A stretch of DNA of 64,000 bases from SIG575 sp045542485 (lineage in GTDB: Bacteria > Bacillota > Clostridia > Oscillospirales > Acutalibacteraceae), in assembly GCA_045542485.1 (NCBI GenBank), contig JAZQLC010000052.1, positions 62,001 through 126,000 of the forward strand. The letters run 5' to 3'. The position numbers and the translations under genes were made by a program. Under the pieces are notes generated by a model. The model was not told the DNA's origin, did no database searches, and saw nothing but the letters and a program-made list of their open reading frames with translations. Each line of letters opens with the position of its first letter. Positions within the stretch are counted from its first letter, which is position 1. Below, in pieces: positions 8,053 through 16,757 of this stretch.

Positions 8053-9540
8053 ATGGAATTTCTTCGCTTTATAAAACTCCCGAACTTTGTCAGAGGGCTT
8101 ATAAGTGCTCTTCTGTCACTGATAATTATCTGTATGCCCGTCTCCGTCTTCACAACTGCAGAGGATACATCAGAGTTTATGCTTACGGGCGATAAAACCT
8201 TTTCCGACACTGCAGGTGAAGAATGGACTTTAGGCTACGGAGAAACAATTCTCACTCCGGAGGATGTTACTTCCGACACATATTACATCGCAGGTTATAA
8301 CACAAACAACCCTGCTCTCGGCGTTCTTGACGATATGTACGCAAAGGCAGTTTACATTGACGACAACACATCCCGTGGCGGTGTCATTCTCTGTGCTATT
8401 GACTGCGTAGGTATCAGCAGACACGATATAAACGACATCAGAAGGCTTGTCATTGAAAGCGGAAAAATACCGTCTCTCAAATCAATCAACATCTGTGCTA
8501 CACACACTCATTCCGCTATTGATACACAGGGTCTCTGGGGCAAAAACTTCCTCTCAGACGGCAAAAACGATTCCTTTATGGAAAGCCTTAAAGTAAAAAC
8601 TGCCGAAGCAATTATCAAGGCATATGAAAACAGAGAAAACGGAAAGCTTTATTACGGCACTGCAATTGCGGAAAATATGCAGGCCGACACAAGAACTCCC
8701 ATTGAATACAGCGATGTTATCACATCAATACGATTCGAGCCTTCAGACGGCACAGACAACACTTACATTGTAAACTTCAATGCCCACGCTGAGGGTCTGG
8801 GAAGCAAAACAACTCAGGTAAGCGCAGACTTTCCTGCCTATCTTACGGAAGAAATCAAAAACCGTACCGGTGGTGCCAATGTCCTTTTCATCAACGGTGC
8901 AGTGGGCGGTCTGATTACCGGTGACCAGATTGATAATTTCCTTAAGAGCGATACCTTTGACTGTCTGGGATATACAAAGGATTACGGTAAAAAAATTGCA
9001 ACCTATGTTCTTGGTATCACAAACGAAAAAGAGCTTTCTCCCATTATCAATATCTGCTCAAAAACAATAAAGGTAAGATGTGACAACACAGCTCTTCTTC
9101 TTGCAAAGTTTTTAGGTGTTCTCAATAACGATGCTGAAAAAACAGGCAAAACTGAAGTTTCAATTATTTCCGAGGTGTCATATATGGAGCTCGGAAATAA
9201 CCAGATAGGAATTTTTATGATTCCGGGCGAACTTTATCCCGAACTTGAAACAGGTGCCTTCCTCCCCGCTGAAGAAAGTGCAACGGGAAAAGCTGCTGAT
9301 TATAAAGTTCTCAGCAAAATGACAGACTGCGAACATTCATTTGTCCTCGGTCTTTGCAACGACGAGCTTGGCTACATTATTCCCGACAACGATTTTCTTC
9401 TTCACGAATGGCTTCCCTATTTCAACATTCCCCGTGATTCCTTCGACAGAAAGCATTATGAAGAAACAAACTCAGTAGGTCCTGATACTGCAAGAACAAT
9501 TCTTGAAAATATGGACTCTCTCATAACTTCGGCAAAATAA
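8053..9540 (+). CDS. Neutral/alkaline ceramidase-like protein, secreted, paralogue 2
   Basis: This is a tandem relative of the preceding gene. It shares YGETILTPEDV, VLDDMYAKAVYIDD, the ATHTHSAIDTQGLWG metal-site-like motif, INGAVGGLITGDQ and LCNDELGYIIPDND in the same order. It is clearly diverged, so the duplication is not recent. Residues 13-33 form a hydrophobic core ending in a possible signal-peptidase site near TTAEDT, suggesting secretion. The AAAGGAG ribosome binding site lies at the end of the previous gene, only six bases separating the two, so the pair is cotranscribed. Substrate is unknown; the context of GlcNAc-releasing enzymes suggests a wall or glycan substrate more than sphingolipid, but this is inference. 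Confidence 0.72.
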   Translation: MEFLRFIKLPNFVRGLISALLSLIIICMPVSVFTTAEDTSEFMLTGDKTFSDTAGEEWTLGYGETILTPEDVTSDTYYIAGYNTNNPALGVLDDMYAKAVYIDDNTSRGGVILCAIDCVGISRHDINDIRRLVIESGKIPSLKSINICATHTHSAIDTQGLWGKNFLSDGKNDSFMESLKVKTAEAIIKAYENRENGKLYYGTAIAENMQADTRTPIEYSDVITSIRFEPSDGTDNTYIVNFNAHAEGLGSKTTQVSADFPAYLTEEIKNRTGGANVLFINGAVGGLITGDQIDNFLKSDTFDCLGYTKDYGKKIATYVLGITNEKELSPIINICSKTIKVRCDNTALLLAKFLGVLNNDAEKTGKTEVSIISEVSYMELGNNQIGIFMIPGELYPELETGAFLPAEESATGKAADYKVLSKMTDCEHSFVLGLCNDELGYIIPDNDFLLHEWLPYFNIPRDSFDRKHYEETNSVGPDTARTILENMDSLITSAK

Positions 9541-9553
9541 AAGGAGAAAAATA

Positions 9554-11500
9554 ATGATAAGAAAAAGACAAGTACATCTTGACTTTCACACAAGCGGACT
9601 TCTTGATGTGGGAACAAAATTTTCAAAGGAGCAGTTTCAGTCTGCCCTCAAAGCAGGACACGTAAATTCCATCACCGTGTTTTCAAAATGTCATCACGGC
9701 TGGAGTTATCACCCCACTGAGAAAAACGAAATGCACCCCGGGCTTTCTTTTGATTTGCTTGGCGCTCAGCTTGAAGCCTGTAAGGAAATCAATGTAAACG
9801 CACCCGTTTACATTTCTGCAGGTTTCGACGAAAAGGATTGGGAAAAGCATCCCGAGTGGCGTTTCAAACGCTCAGATAACAAAGCTGATTGCGACGAATA
9901 CGAAAGTGAAACTCATTTCCATCTTCTTTGCTTCAACACAGAATATCTTGACGTACTGTGTGCGCAGATTGAAGAGGTTATGGTAAAATACAATCCCTGC
10001 GGAATTTTCCTTGACATTGTAGCTCCCAGATTCTGCTACTGCGACAAATGTAAGGATGATATGAAAAAGCTCGGTCTTGACATCACAAAAGAAGAAGACC
10101 GTAAAAAATTCGAAAACATAATTTACGACAAATACACATCAGCTACCAATAATGCAGTAAGAAAACACAGCTCAGTTGCTACAATTTTCCATAACGGCGG
10201 TCACATCCCCAAAGGTGACTACAAGGTTATCGGAGCCAATACTCACCTTGAGCTTGAAAGCCTCCCCACAGGAGGATGGGGTTATGACCACTTCCCTCTT
10301 TCTGCAGCATATGTGCGCACTCTGAATGACACGGATTTCCTTGGAATGACAGGTAAATTCCACCACTCATGGGGTGAATTCGGCGGTTTCAAGCATCCTA
10401 ATGCACTTATCTATGAAACTGCTCTGTCAGTGGCAAACGGTGCGGGTTGTTCAATCGGTGACCAGATGCATCCCCTGGGTGAAATGAATATGTCAACCTA
10501 CTCTCTTATCGGCAAAGCATATTCTCTCGTGGAAGAAAAAGAGCCCTGGCTTGAGGGCGCTGAGCACCTTGCGGATATCGCCGTACTCAGTGCAGAATCA
10601 CTGACAAAAGGCAGTAATTCAAAGCCCGATATAGGTGCTAACAGAATGCTTCTGGAAAACAATTTCCTTTACAATTTCATAGACGGCACAATGGATTTTT
10701 CACCCTATAAAATGCTGATTCTTCCCGATGTCAGAATCGAAGACGAGGAAATTATTGAAAAGATAAAAGCATATACAAAACAGGGCGGTAAAGTCATCGC
10801 AAGTGCAGAAGCACTTTTGAAAGACAGCAGCTTTTTCATAGACGCAGGTGCAGAATTCAAGAAAAAAAGCAGTGCAGACACCACATATCTTGTTCCCGAT
10901 TTTGAAACGGTAAACGGGAAGACAGAATATGTAATGCGCTGTAATGCATATGAGTTTGACCTGAAAGACGGGGAAGTTGCAGCATATATGCAGAAGCCCT
11001 ATTTCAACAGAGAAAGAGACCATTTCTGCTCTCACGCTCACACTCCCAACAACCCCGATGAAGAATTCCCCGGTGCAGTTATCAAGGGAAATATCGCTTA
11101 CATAGGCTGGGATATTTTCACAGCATACGCAAATCACGGCCATCTCTGCTTCAAGGAAATTTTCACCTATGTTGCAAAGAAATTAATGGGCGATGAATTC
11201 CTGATTGATGTACAGATTCCTGACAAGGCAGTTGTTACATACACAAGACAGGAAAAAGAAAAGAGAAATGTTCTTCACCTTCTTTTTGCACACACAACCG
11301 TCCGTGGCGAAAACACAGAAGTTATTGAGGACACTGTTCCTCTTTACAATGTAAGTTGTTCCGTGAAGAAAGAAACTAAACCCTCACGAGTTGTTCTTGA
11401 GCCTCAGGGAAAAAAGATTGAATTCGATTTTGCTGACGGCAAACTTCAGTTTGTTGTTCCGGAAATCCACATCCATCAGATGGTTGTAATTGAAGATTGA
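9554..11500 (+). CDS. GHL6/GH42-like putative glycoside hydrolase with trimerisation-type domain
   Basis: The first 330 residues look like the TIM barrel of hypothetical glycosyl hydrolase family 6: VHLDFHTS at the start, GIFLDIVAP near residue 153, then the cysteine cluster RFCYCDKCKDDMKKLGLD that in relatives of GH42 forms a small metal site. Residues from about 340 to 470 resemble the Rossmann-like beta-galactosidase trimerisation domain, followed by a beta-rich C-terminal domain. Related three-domain proteins include alpha-L-fucosidases of GH151, but I cannot assign a substrate. No signal peptide is visible. AAAAGGAG precedes the ATG. It is the last gene of the run; a bidirectional terminator follows. 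Confidence 0.68.
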   Translation: MIRKRQVHLDFHTSGLLDVGTKFSKEQFQSALKAGHVNSITVFSKCHHGWSYHPTEKNEMHPGLSFDLLGAQLEACKEINVNAPVYISAGFDEKDWEKHPEWRFKRSDNKADCDEYESETHFHLLCFNTEYLDVLCAQIEEVMVKYNPCGIFLDIVAPRFCYCDKCKDDMKKLGLDITKEEDRKKFENIIYDKYTSATNNAVRKHSSVATIFHNGGHIPKGDYKVIGANTHLELESLPTGGWGYDHFPLSAAYVRTLNDTDFLGMTGKFHHSWGEFGGFKHPNALIYETALSVANGAGCSIGDQMHPLGEMNMSTYSLIGKAYSLVEEKEPWLEGAEHLADIAVLSAESLTKGSNSKPDIGANRMLLENNFLYNFIDGTMDFSPYKMLILPDVRIEDEEIIEKIKAYTKQGGKVIASAEALLKDSSFFIDAGAEFKKKSSADTTYLVPDFETVNGKTEYVMRCNAYEFDLKDGEVAAYMQKPYFNRERDHFCSHAHTPNNPDEEFPGAVIKGNIAYIGWDIFTAYANHGHLCFKEIFTYVAKKLMGDEFLIDVQIPDKAVVTYTRQEKEKRNVLHLLFAHTTVRGENTEVIEDTVPLYNVSCSVKKETKPSRVVLEPQGKKIEFDFADGKLQFVVPEIHIHQMVVIED

Positions 11501-11543
11501 TTCAAAAACTTGACCGATGTCAGAACACCATATCCTAAAAAAT

Positions 11544-11577
11544 AAATCACCGGTTTTCTTAACGAATCCGGTGATTT
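11544..11577. terminator. Bidirectional terminator between convergent operons
   Basis: AAATCACCGG (11544-11553) pairs perfectly with CCGGTGATTT (11568-11577) around a 14-base loop, followed by TATTTT on the plus strand and by an A/T run on the minus strand. It lies between the convergent ends of the GHL6 gene and the phosphodiesterase-like gene. Confidence 0.85.
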
Positions 11578-11581
11578 TATT

Positions 11582-12382
11582 TTATTCTTTTGTTTTGATT
11601 CCGTAGAAGTGAATAATGTTCATATCCTCTTCCATATCAAGTCCGTGGGAGCCGCATTCTCCGTCGATTTCGTGGCAACCGTGGTCAGGAAGGAAGCCGT
11701 AAAGCACATCGTGATTTTTCCATTGTGCTTTTATTTTTTCTGTCAGTTCTTTATAGAAAGCAACATTGTGTCTGAGTGCGGACATTGACTCTTCGCTTTC
11801 AGGACCGAACTTGTGCATCGTACCGTCATAGTTTCCGTTATAGATGACTATCAGGTCATAAATATCTTCATCTACAAGGCTGAGTGCTTTTTCATTGACT
11901 TCCTCAACTGATTCGTAAATAAAATAATCCATTTCTCTTTCAAGGAAAATGCAGGAAATACTGTCCCTCGCCGTTGATACAATAGCACATTTTTTACCTG
12001 ACTTTATAAATGTATCAAAAAGAGTATTCACAGTCAGAACAGGCTTTTCATATTTCTGAATACCGTGAACTGAGGGCATAACACCTGAATACATAGAAGC
12101 AAAGCACACGGGCGTCACGCTGGGCATTACCGAAAGAATCGGAAGTGCAAGATCTGAAGAAATTGCCGCGTCCGTAAAAATATCAGTATATTTCTGATAG
12201 AGCCAGAGAGCAACCGCATCGGGGTTATATAATACTGCTCTGTCTGCATTTCTTCCACAGAGCTTTTTTTCTGCAAGTCGCAGAAGAACGGGGTTTGAAT
12301 TTTCGCTTTTCTCTACACCCATAATTTCCGCAACAGTATAAGCAACACTTGTAAGACAAATTGAATTTCTTATCTCTGCCAT
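11582..12382 (-). CDS. Alkaline phosphatase/nucleotide pyrophosphatase-superfamily hydrolase
   Basis: The protein shows the metal and nucleophile pattern of the type I phosphodiesterase/nucleotide pyrophosphatase group. VMPSVTPVCFASMYSG near residues 88-104 matches the nucleophile segment (a Thr), and the later PDHGCHE and ECGSHG motifs supply Asp and His metal ligands. YNGNYDGTMHKFGPES matches the family's D-x-x-x-H segment. At 266 residues it is short for the family and has no signal peptide, so it probably acts in the cytoplasm. It is the last gene of the AI-2E/ara/radC run, with an AAAGGAA ribosome binding site. The substrate is unknown. Confidence 0.72.
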   Translation of the reverse strand: MAEIRNSICLTSVAYTVAEIMGVEKSENSNPVLLRLAEKKLCGRNADRAVLYNPDAVALWLYQKYTDIFTDAAISSDLALPILSVMPSVTPVCFASMYSGVMPSVHGIQKYEKPVLTVNTLFDTFIKSGKKCAIVSTARDSISCIFLEREMDYFIYESVEEVNEKALSLVDEDIYDLIVIYNGNYDGTMHKFGPESEESMSALRHNVAFYKELTEKIKAQWKNHDVLYGFLPDHGCHEIDGECGSHGLDMEEDMNIIHFYGIKTKE

Positions 12383-12400
12383 ATTGATTTTCCTTTCTGA

Positions 12401-13111
12401 CTATTTCTCACCTCTGAAGCTTGATACAAAACAACACACGCACTCATCCGACGCAAAACTGAAAACACCATCTGTACCGAAGACAAGATGGTCTGCAAGT
12501 TTTATGTCGAAATATTCAAGCTGATTTTTAATGTCACTGGTAGCGTTAACATCCTCTTTTGAGGGAAGTGCCGTTGATACGGGATGATTGTGAGCAATCG
12601 CCACACAGAACGAGTTGAAGGTCAGCGCATCACGCACAATTTCTTTCACATTGAAACGAAATCCGTTCTCCTGCCCTCTGCCGTATTCTCTGATACTCTT
12701 CACTCTTAAACCGCTGTCAAGAAAAGCCACCATAAATTTTTCTGCTGTCTCCGTCACGAAGAAAGGATTGAAAAATTCTATCATCGCAGACGTTGTCTTT
12801 ATAGGTGCTTTTGATGATTTTGACTGTTCATAGGTGGAAAATATATCTCTCAGAGAAGATATGAGCACTGCCGAGTTAAAACTCAGGCCACCTTTTTCCA
12901 TAAGCTCTTCTGCCGATGCCTCAAGAACATTTTCAAGAGATCCAAAAACGGATATCAGTTTGTGAGCCATAGGGTTTGTGTCTTTCTGAGGTACGGTGTG
13001 AAAAAGCAGAAACTCGAGAATTTCGTGAGGCTGAAAGCCTTTGAGTCCACCTGCAAGTATCTTCTCACGCACCCTGCCCCGATGTCCGTTATGAGGGTTG
13101 TTTTTATCCAT
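12401..13111 (-). CDS. radC: RadC family JAB/MPN+ protein
   Basis: RadC-like proteins (UPF0758) have an N-terminal helix-hairpin-helix-like part and a C-terminal JAMM metallo-domain. Here the JAMM site is intact: AIAHNHPVS followed eight residues later by an Asp in KEDVNATSDI. Earlier HEILEFLLF and the LISVFGSLENVLEAS segment match the N-terminal domain. The frame is open for 35 more codons upstream, but the ATG at 13111 with a GCGGAG site is the better start (236 residues) and removes an overlap with araD. The role of RadC in DNA repair is disputed; many members are of unknown function. Its place inside an arabinose operon is unusual. Confidence 0.88.
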   Translation of the reverse strand: MDKNNPHNGHRGRVREKILAGGLKGFQPHEILEFLLFHTVPQKDTNPMAHKLISVFGSLENVLEASAEELMEKGGLSFNSAVLISSLRDIFSTYEQSKSSKAPIKTTSAMIEFFNPFFVTETAEKFMVAFLDSGLRVKSIREYGRGQENGFRFNVKEIVRDALTFNSFCVAIAHNHPVSTALPSKEDVNATSDIKNQLEYFDIKLADHLVFGTDGVFSFASDECVCCFVSSFRGEK

Positions 13112-13133
13112 TATAAAGAACTCCGCACATTTT

Positions 13134-13829
13134 TTATTTCTGTCCGTAATATGCATTCTTGCCGTGCTTTCTGAAATAGTGCTTGTCAGCAAGTACCTGA
13201 GGTGCTGACGATGCATCAGGAGAAAGAATTACGGTTTTCAGTGCCATTTCAGCAACTTCTTCAAGAACAACTGCATTGTGTACAGCTTCATCTGCATCTT
13301 TACCCCAGGTAAAAGGGCCGTGAGCAAAGCAAAGAATTGCAGGCATTTCCTCAGGGTCGATGCCGTTTTTTTCAAGTGTTTCGATAATCACAAGACCTGT
13401 GTTTTTCTCATATTCACCCTGAATTTCTTCAGGTGTCATCATTCTTGTGCAGGGGATATCTCCGTGGAAATAGTCTGCGTGTGTTGTGCCGAAGAACGGA
13501 ATGTTTCTTCCCGACTGTGCCCATGATGTTGCATTGTTTGAGTGGGTATGCGTGATGCCACCGATTGACGGATATTTCTTGTAAAGCTCAAGGTGTGTTG
13601 CTGTGTCCGATGAGGGAGAAAGGTCACCCTCAATCTTGTTTCCGTCAAGGTCGAGCACTACCATTTTTTCAGGTGTCAGCTCATCATAATCAACACCGCT
13701 CGGCTTGATAACCACAAGTCCTTTGCGTCTGTCGATTCCGCTGACATTTCCCCACGTGTATGTAATGAGTCCTCTTGTCTGCAATTCGATATTAGCCTTG
13801 CAGACCTGTCTTTTCAATGTTTCGAGCAT
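13134..13829 (-). CDS. araD: L-ribulose-5-phosphate 4-epimerase
   Basis: AraD converts L-ribulose-5-phosphate to D-xylulose-5-phosphate, the last step of the arabinose pathway before the pentose phosphate route. The class II aldolase/epimerase zinc site is seen in THTHSNNATSWAQ (near residues 94-106) and the third His in LCFAHGPFTWG (near 170). TWGNVSGIDR and VVIKPSGVDYDEL are the typical phosphate-binding segments. The 231-residue length and the ending KHYFRKHGKNAYYGQ are typical. The AGAGGT ribosome binding site lies in the 12-base gap after araA, so the genes are cotranscribed. Confidence 0.96.
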   Translation of the reverse strand: MLETLKRQVCKANIELQTRGLITYTWGNVSGIDRRKGLVVIKPSGVDYDELTPEKMVVLDLDGNKIEGDLSPSSDTATHLELYKKYPSIGGITHTHSNNATSWAQSGRNIPFFGTTHADYFHGDIPCTRMMTPEEIQGEYEKNTGLVIIETLEKNGIDPEEMPAILCFAHGPFTWGKDADEAVHNAVVLEEVAEMALKTVILSPDASSAPQVLADKHYFRKHGKNAYYGQK

Positions 13830-13841
13830 TATTTTTACCTC

Positions 13842-15338
13842 TTATCCGTAAATTGCTTTGCCAAGCATAAGATTCTGCTTGAGTGTGGGAATATCGGTTT
13901 TTTCATCAATATAAACCACTTCAATTCCCATAGCTTCACCCCATGCACCCAGCTGTTCTGCAGTCAGGTCATAAGTGAAAGCCGTGTGGTGAGCACCACC
14001 TGCAATAAGCCAGGCTTCAATACCTGTATAGAAATCAGGCTCGGGAGACCAGAATGCAGATGCTACCGGAAGATTGGGCATATCTTTTTCTGTCTTTCTG
14101 CAATTAACGGTGCTGATGATAAGTCTGAAGCGTGTACCTAAATCGATGAGAGATGCTGCAACACCTTTGCCTTCCTTTGCAGTGAAAACAAGACGGGCAG
14201 GGTCTTCTCTGTTGCCCATTGAGAGAGGCTCACACTTTACACTGATTTCACCGTCTGCAATTGAGGGACAGATTTCAAGCATATGAGACTGGAGAATACC
14301 CTCTTTGCCCTCGGTGAAGTTATATGTATAGTCCTCCATCATTGAAGTTCCTTTTGCATTCTCTTTACCTGCAGTCATAATCTTCATAAGTCTTACCATA
14401 GCAGCAACTTTCCAGTCACCCTCTGCGCCGAAGCCGTAGCCTTTTTCCATAAGACGCTGGATTGCAAGACCGGGAAGCTGTTTCAGACCTCCGAGGTCAT
14501 CAAAATGAGTTACGATTGCGTGATAGTTTTTCTCTTCAAGGAATCTTTCAAAGCCTATTTCTATCTTTGCCTGTTCCCACACGTGACGGCGGAATTCTTT
14601 TTCGTCGCGTCCTGCAAGAATCATATTATATTTTTCATAGTATTCGTCAGTAAGTGCATCAGCCTCTTCATCAGTGACTTCAGACACATATTTTTCAATG
14701 TCATTGACGGAATATGTATCGATTTCCCAGCCGAATTTAATCTGTGCTTCAACCTTGTCACCTTCAGTTACCGCCACATTACGCATATTATCGGCAACTC
14801 TGAGAACACGGATGTTACTGCTTTCTGCGATACCTACGGCAGTTGTCATCCACGCTGCAATCTTGTTCTGCACAGCCTGATTTTTCCAATGTCCTACAAC
14901 AGTTGTTCTGGGAATTTCCATTCTCGCAAGAATATGTGCGTACTCTCTGTCACCGTGAGCAGACTGATTCTCGTTCATAAAATCCATATCAATTCTATCG
15001 TAGGGAATTTCTTCATTGAACTGTGTGTGGAGATGAAGAAGAGGTTTTTTCAATTCCCTGAGACCGATAATCCATGATTTTGCAGGTGAAAATGTATGCA
15101 TCCATGTAATGACACCCGCGCAGTCTCTGTCAAGATTCGCCTCATTGAATGTTTTTCTGATAAGCTCATTTGTAATGAGGGTAGGTTTTACAACAATTTC
15201 GTAAGGGAACTTTCCGGTCTTGTTAAGAAAATCAACAATTTCTGCTGAATGGTCGGCAACGTGCCTGAGACACTCATCGCCGTAAAGGTCCTGAGAGCCT
15301 GTAAGAAACCAGAATTTATACTGTCTGAGTTTTTTCAT
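13842..15338 (-). CDS. araA: L-arabinose isomerase
   Basis: AraA interconverts L-arabinose and L-ribulose in the cytoplasm with a Mn ion. FWFLTGSQDLYG at the N-terminus, WMHTFSPAKSWI, GYGFGAEGDWK (with a metal-site Glu) and GGAHHTAFT near the C-terminus match the family throughout. The frame continues 28 codons upstream, but the ATG at 15338 has a GGAGGT site seven bases before it and gives the usual 498 residues. The first 23 bases overlap the end of the upstream AI-2E-type gene, so translation may be coupled. araB is not here; it lies near 44001 on the other strand. Confidence 0.97.
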   Translation of the reverse strand: MKKLRQYKFWFLTGSQDLYGDECLRHVADHSAEIVDFLNKTGKFPYEIVVKPTLITNELIRKTFNEANLDRDCAGVITWMHTFSPAKSWIIGLRELKKPLLHLHTQFNEEIPYDRIDMDFMNENQSAHGDREYAHILARMEIPRTTVVGHWKNQAVQNKIAAWMTTAVGIAESSNIRVLRVADNMRNVAVTEGDKVEAQIKFGWEIDTYSVNDIEKYVSEVTDEEADALTDEYYEKYNMILAGRDEKEFRRHVWEQAKIEIGFERFLEEKNYHAIVTHFDDLGGLKQLPGLAIQRLMEKGYGFGAEGDWKVAAMVRLMKIMTAGKENAKGTSMMEDYTYNFTEGKEGILQSHMLEICPSIADGEISVKCEPLSMGNREDPARLVFTAKEGKGVAASLIDLGTRFRLIISTVNCRKTEKDMPNLPVASAFWSPEPDFYTGIEAWLIAGGAHHTAFTYDLTAEQLGAWGEAMGIEVVYIDEKTDIPTLKQNLMLGKAIYG

Positions 15339-16557
15339 CTGAATTACCTCCGTCTGATGTTTTTTCTTCTTCCGTCTCTTCTTTTTCTCCGGTTTTCCAC
15401 AAATGGATAACACCTTCGTCATTGAGAAGTTTTATGAGAATTATTGTAAGCGGTACCATAAACATACCGATAATACCAAAGAGCTTGAGACCGATATACA
15501 TTCCCATTATTGTCACAAAAGGCGGAAGTCCCAGCTGACCTGCCACGAGCTTCGGCTCGATAAACTGACGCATAACGGAAATAAAAATGTAAAGAACAAG
15601 AATTCCGATTCCCATAGGGATATCTCCCGAAATAAAGGAATAAAGAGACCATGGAAGAAGAATTGTGCCTGTGCCGAGGACGGGAAGAATGTCAACCACC
15701 GCAGTGATGATAGCGATGAAGAATACCCAGCTGCCTTTATAGATGCCAAAAAGTTTCAGCACTCCGAGGCCTATGAACATTTCGCAGAAGGTTACAAGAA
15801 TTATGAGAATATATGCCTTTATAAGGCTCTTGAACGAGGTTGTGATAATTTTTTTTGCTTTGGTGAAGTTTTCACCTTTTCCTGAAAACTGTCTTTTCAC
15901 AAAATCTGTAAGATTGTCGTAGTCAGTCGCCATAAACACACAGGCAAAAATTGAAACAATAAAGCCCAGGAAAATTGCAGGAATCTGCTTTGCTGTGTCA
16001 ATAACACCGCTTGTCAGACTTGAAAGCGCAGAGAAATCAATGTTGCCGAGCATTGATGATAAACCGCTGCCTTTCGGCGGAGACTGCGCAATTTCGCCTG
16101 ATTTTGAGGTAAGGAATTCCTTTGCCGAATCAATCAAATCCGAAACACCCGAATTAATCATATCCTCTGCACCCTGAGGGAGAAATGTAATTCTCTCAGC
16201 CACCCATACCTCAGCCTTGTCAAGGAAATTGGGGAGGTCGCCGAATTTATGTTTCAGGAATTCTATAAAGCCTTGTATACCGTCCCAGAGCTTTACGCCC
16301 AGAAGTGAAACAAGAAAACCCAGCGCCACCACAAGGAGAAGTATCATAACTCCCGATACAAGACCTTTTTTCATTTTAGTTTTGCCCGATATGAAATTAA
16401 TGGGCTTCTGCAGTATCATCGCCACAAGAAAGGCAATTACAAACGGCAGAAAAAGTCCGAAGGCATATTTCATAAAACAATAAAACAATGTCAGCAATAA
16501 TGCATAATATATTATGTTGACAATGGTTTTCTTTTTTCTTTCTGTTGCCGGATTCAT
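15316..16557 (-). CDS. AI-2E/PerM family transmembrane protein
   Basis: The protein shows the AI-2E transporter family layout: two N-terminal hydrophobic hairpins (residues about 15-60 and 70-95), a soluble middle segment, and a C-terminal bundle with GLGVLKLFGIYKG, DILPVLGTGTILLPW and VRQFIEPKLVAGQLGL-type motifs. Members include autoinducer-2 exporters, Na+/H+ antiporters and many of unknown cargo; a role in arabinose transport has no support beyond position. The better start is ATG at 16557 after AAGGAGG, giving 413 residues rather than the longer open frame. It is the first gene of the ara operon, so its promoter probably drives araA and araD too. Confidence 0.87.
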   Translation of the reverse strand: MNPATERKKKTIVNIIYYALLLTLFYCFMKYAFGLFLPFVIAFLVAMILQKPINFISGKTKMKKGLVSGVMILLLVVALGFLVSLLGVKLWDGIQGFIEFLKHKFGDLPNFLDKAEVWVAERITFLPQGAEDMINSGVSDLIDSAKEFLTSKSGEIAQSPPKGSGLSSMLGNIDFSALSSLTSGVIDTAKQIPAIFLGFIVSIFACVFMATDYDNLTDFVKRQFSGKGENFTKAKKIITTSFKSLIKAYILIILVTFCEMFIGLGVLKLFGIYKGSWVFFIAIITAVVDILPVLGTGTILLPWSLYSFISGDIPMGIGILVLYIFISVMRQFIEPKLVAGQLGLPPFVTIMGMYIGLKLFGIIGMFMVPLTIILIKLLNDEGVIHLWKTGEKEETEEEKTSDGGNSDEKTQTV

Positions 16558-16605
16558 AGAGTCCTCCTTATATACAAATAAAAAGTTTATGCTCATTTAG
16601 TTTAT

Positions 16606-16632
16606 TTTATACCATTTAAAGTAAAAAGACAA
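16606..16632 (-). promoter_or_regulatory. Probable promoter of the AI-2E/ara operon
   Basis: On the minus strand TTGTCT (16632-16627) and an extended -10, TGGTATAAA with TATAAA at 16611-16606, are separated by 15 bases. The short spacer is compensated by the TG motif. It lies 50 bases before the ATG. Confidence 0.55.
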
Positions 16633-16681
16633 TGTTTTATTTATAAATTTAACAAAAATTAAAAAAGTTTCTTATTTGGTC

Positions 16682-16710
16682 TTTATTTGCTTGAATAATT
16701 ATGATATAAT
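16682..16710 (+). promoter_or_regulatory. Extended -10 promoter of hom
   Basis: TGATATAAT gives an extended -10 with TATAAT at 16705-16710. The -35 (TTTATT, 16682-16687) is weak at 17-base spacing, as is common for extended -10 promoters. The start codon lies 48 bases downstream. Confidence 0.65.
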
Positions 16711-16757
16711 ACTTTCATTATAATCCGAAATTGTTTGTATTTGAAAGGAAGATACCA

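Noticed and set aside
13112..13216. N-terminal extension of radC
   Set aside because: It overlaps the end of araD and the ATG at 13111 has a good ribosome binding site.
14505..15077. 190-codon open frame opposite araA
   Set aside because: Antisense shadow of a strongly conserved enzyme, with cysteine- and phenylalanine-rich low-likelihood composition and no start signals.
15339..15422. N-terminal extension of araA (lysine-rich)
   Set aside because: It is a shadow of the glutamate-rich end of the AI-2E-type gene; a strong GGAGGT precedes the ATG at 15338.
16731..16757. Upstream extension of hom
   Set aside because: The stretch overlaps the transcript leader and the ribosome binding site for the TTG at 16758; the extension is not conserved-looking.
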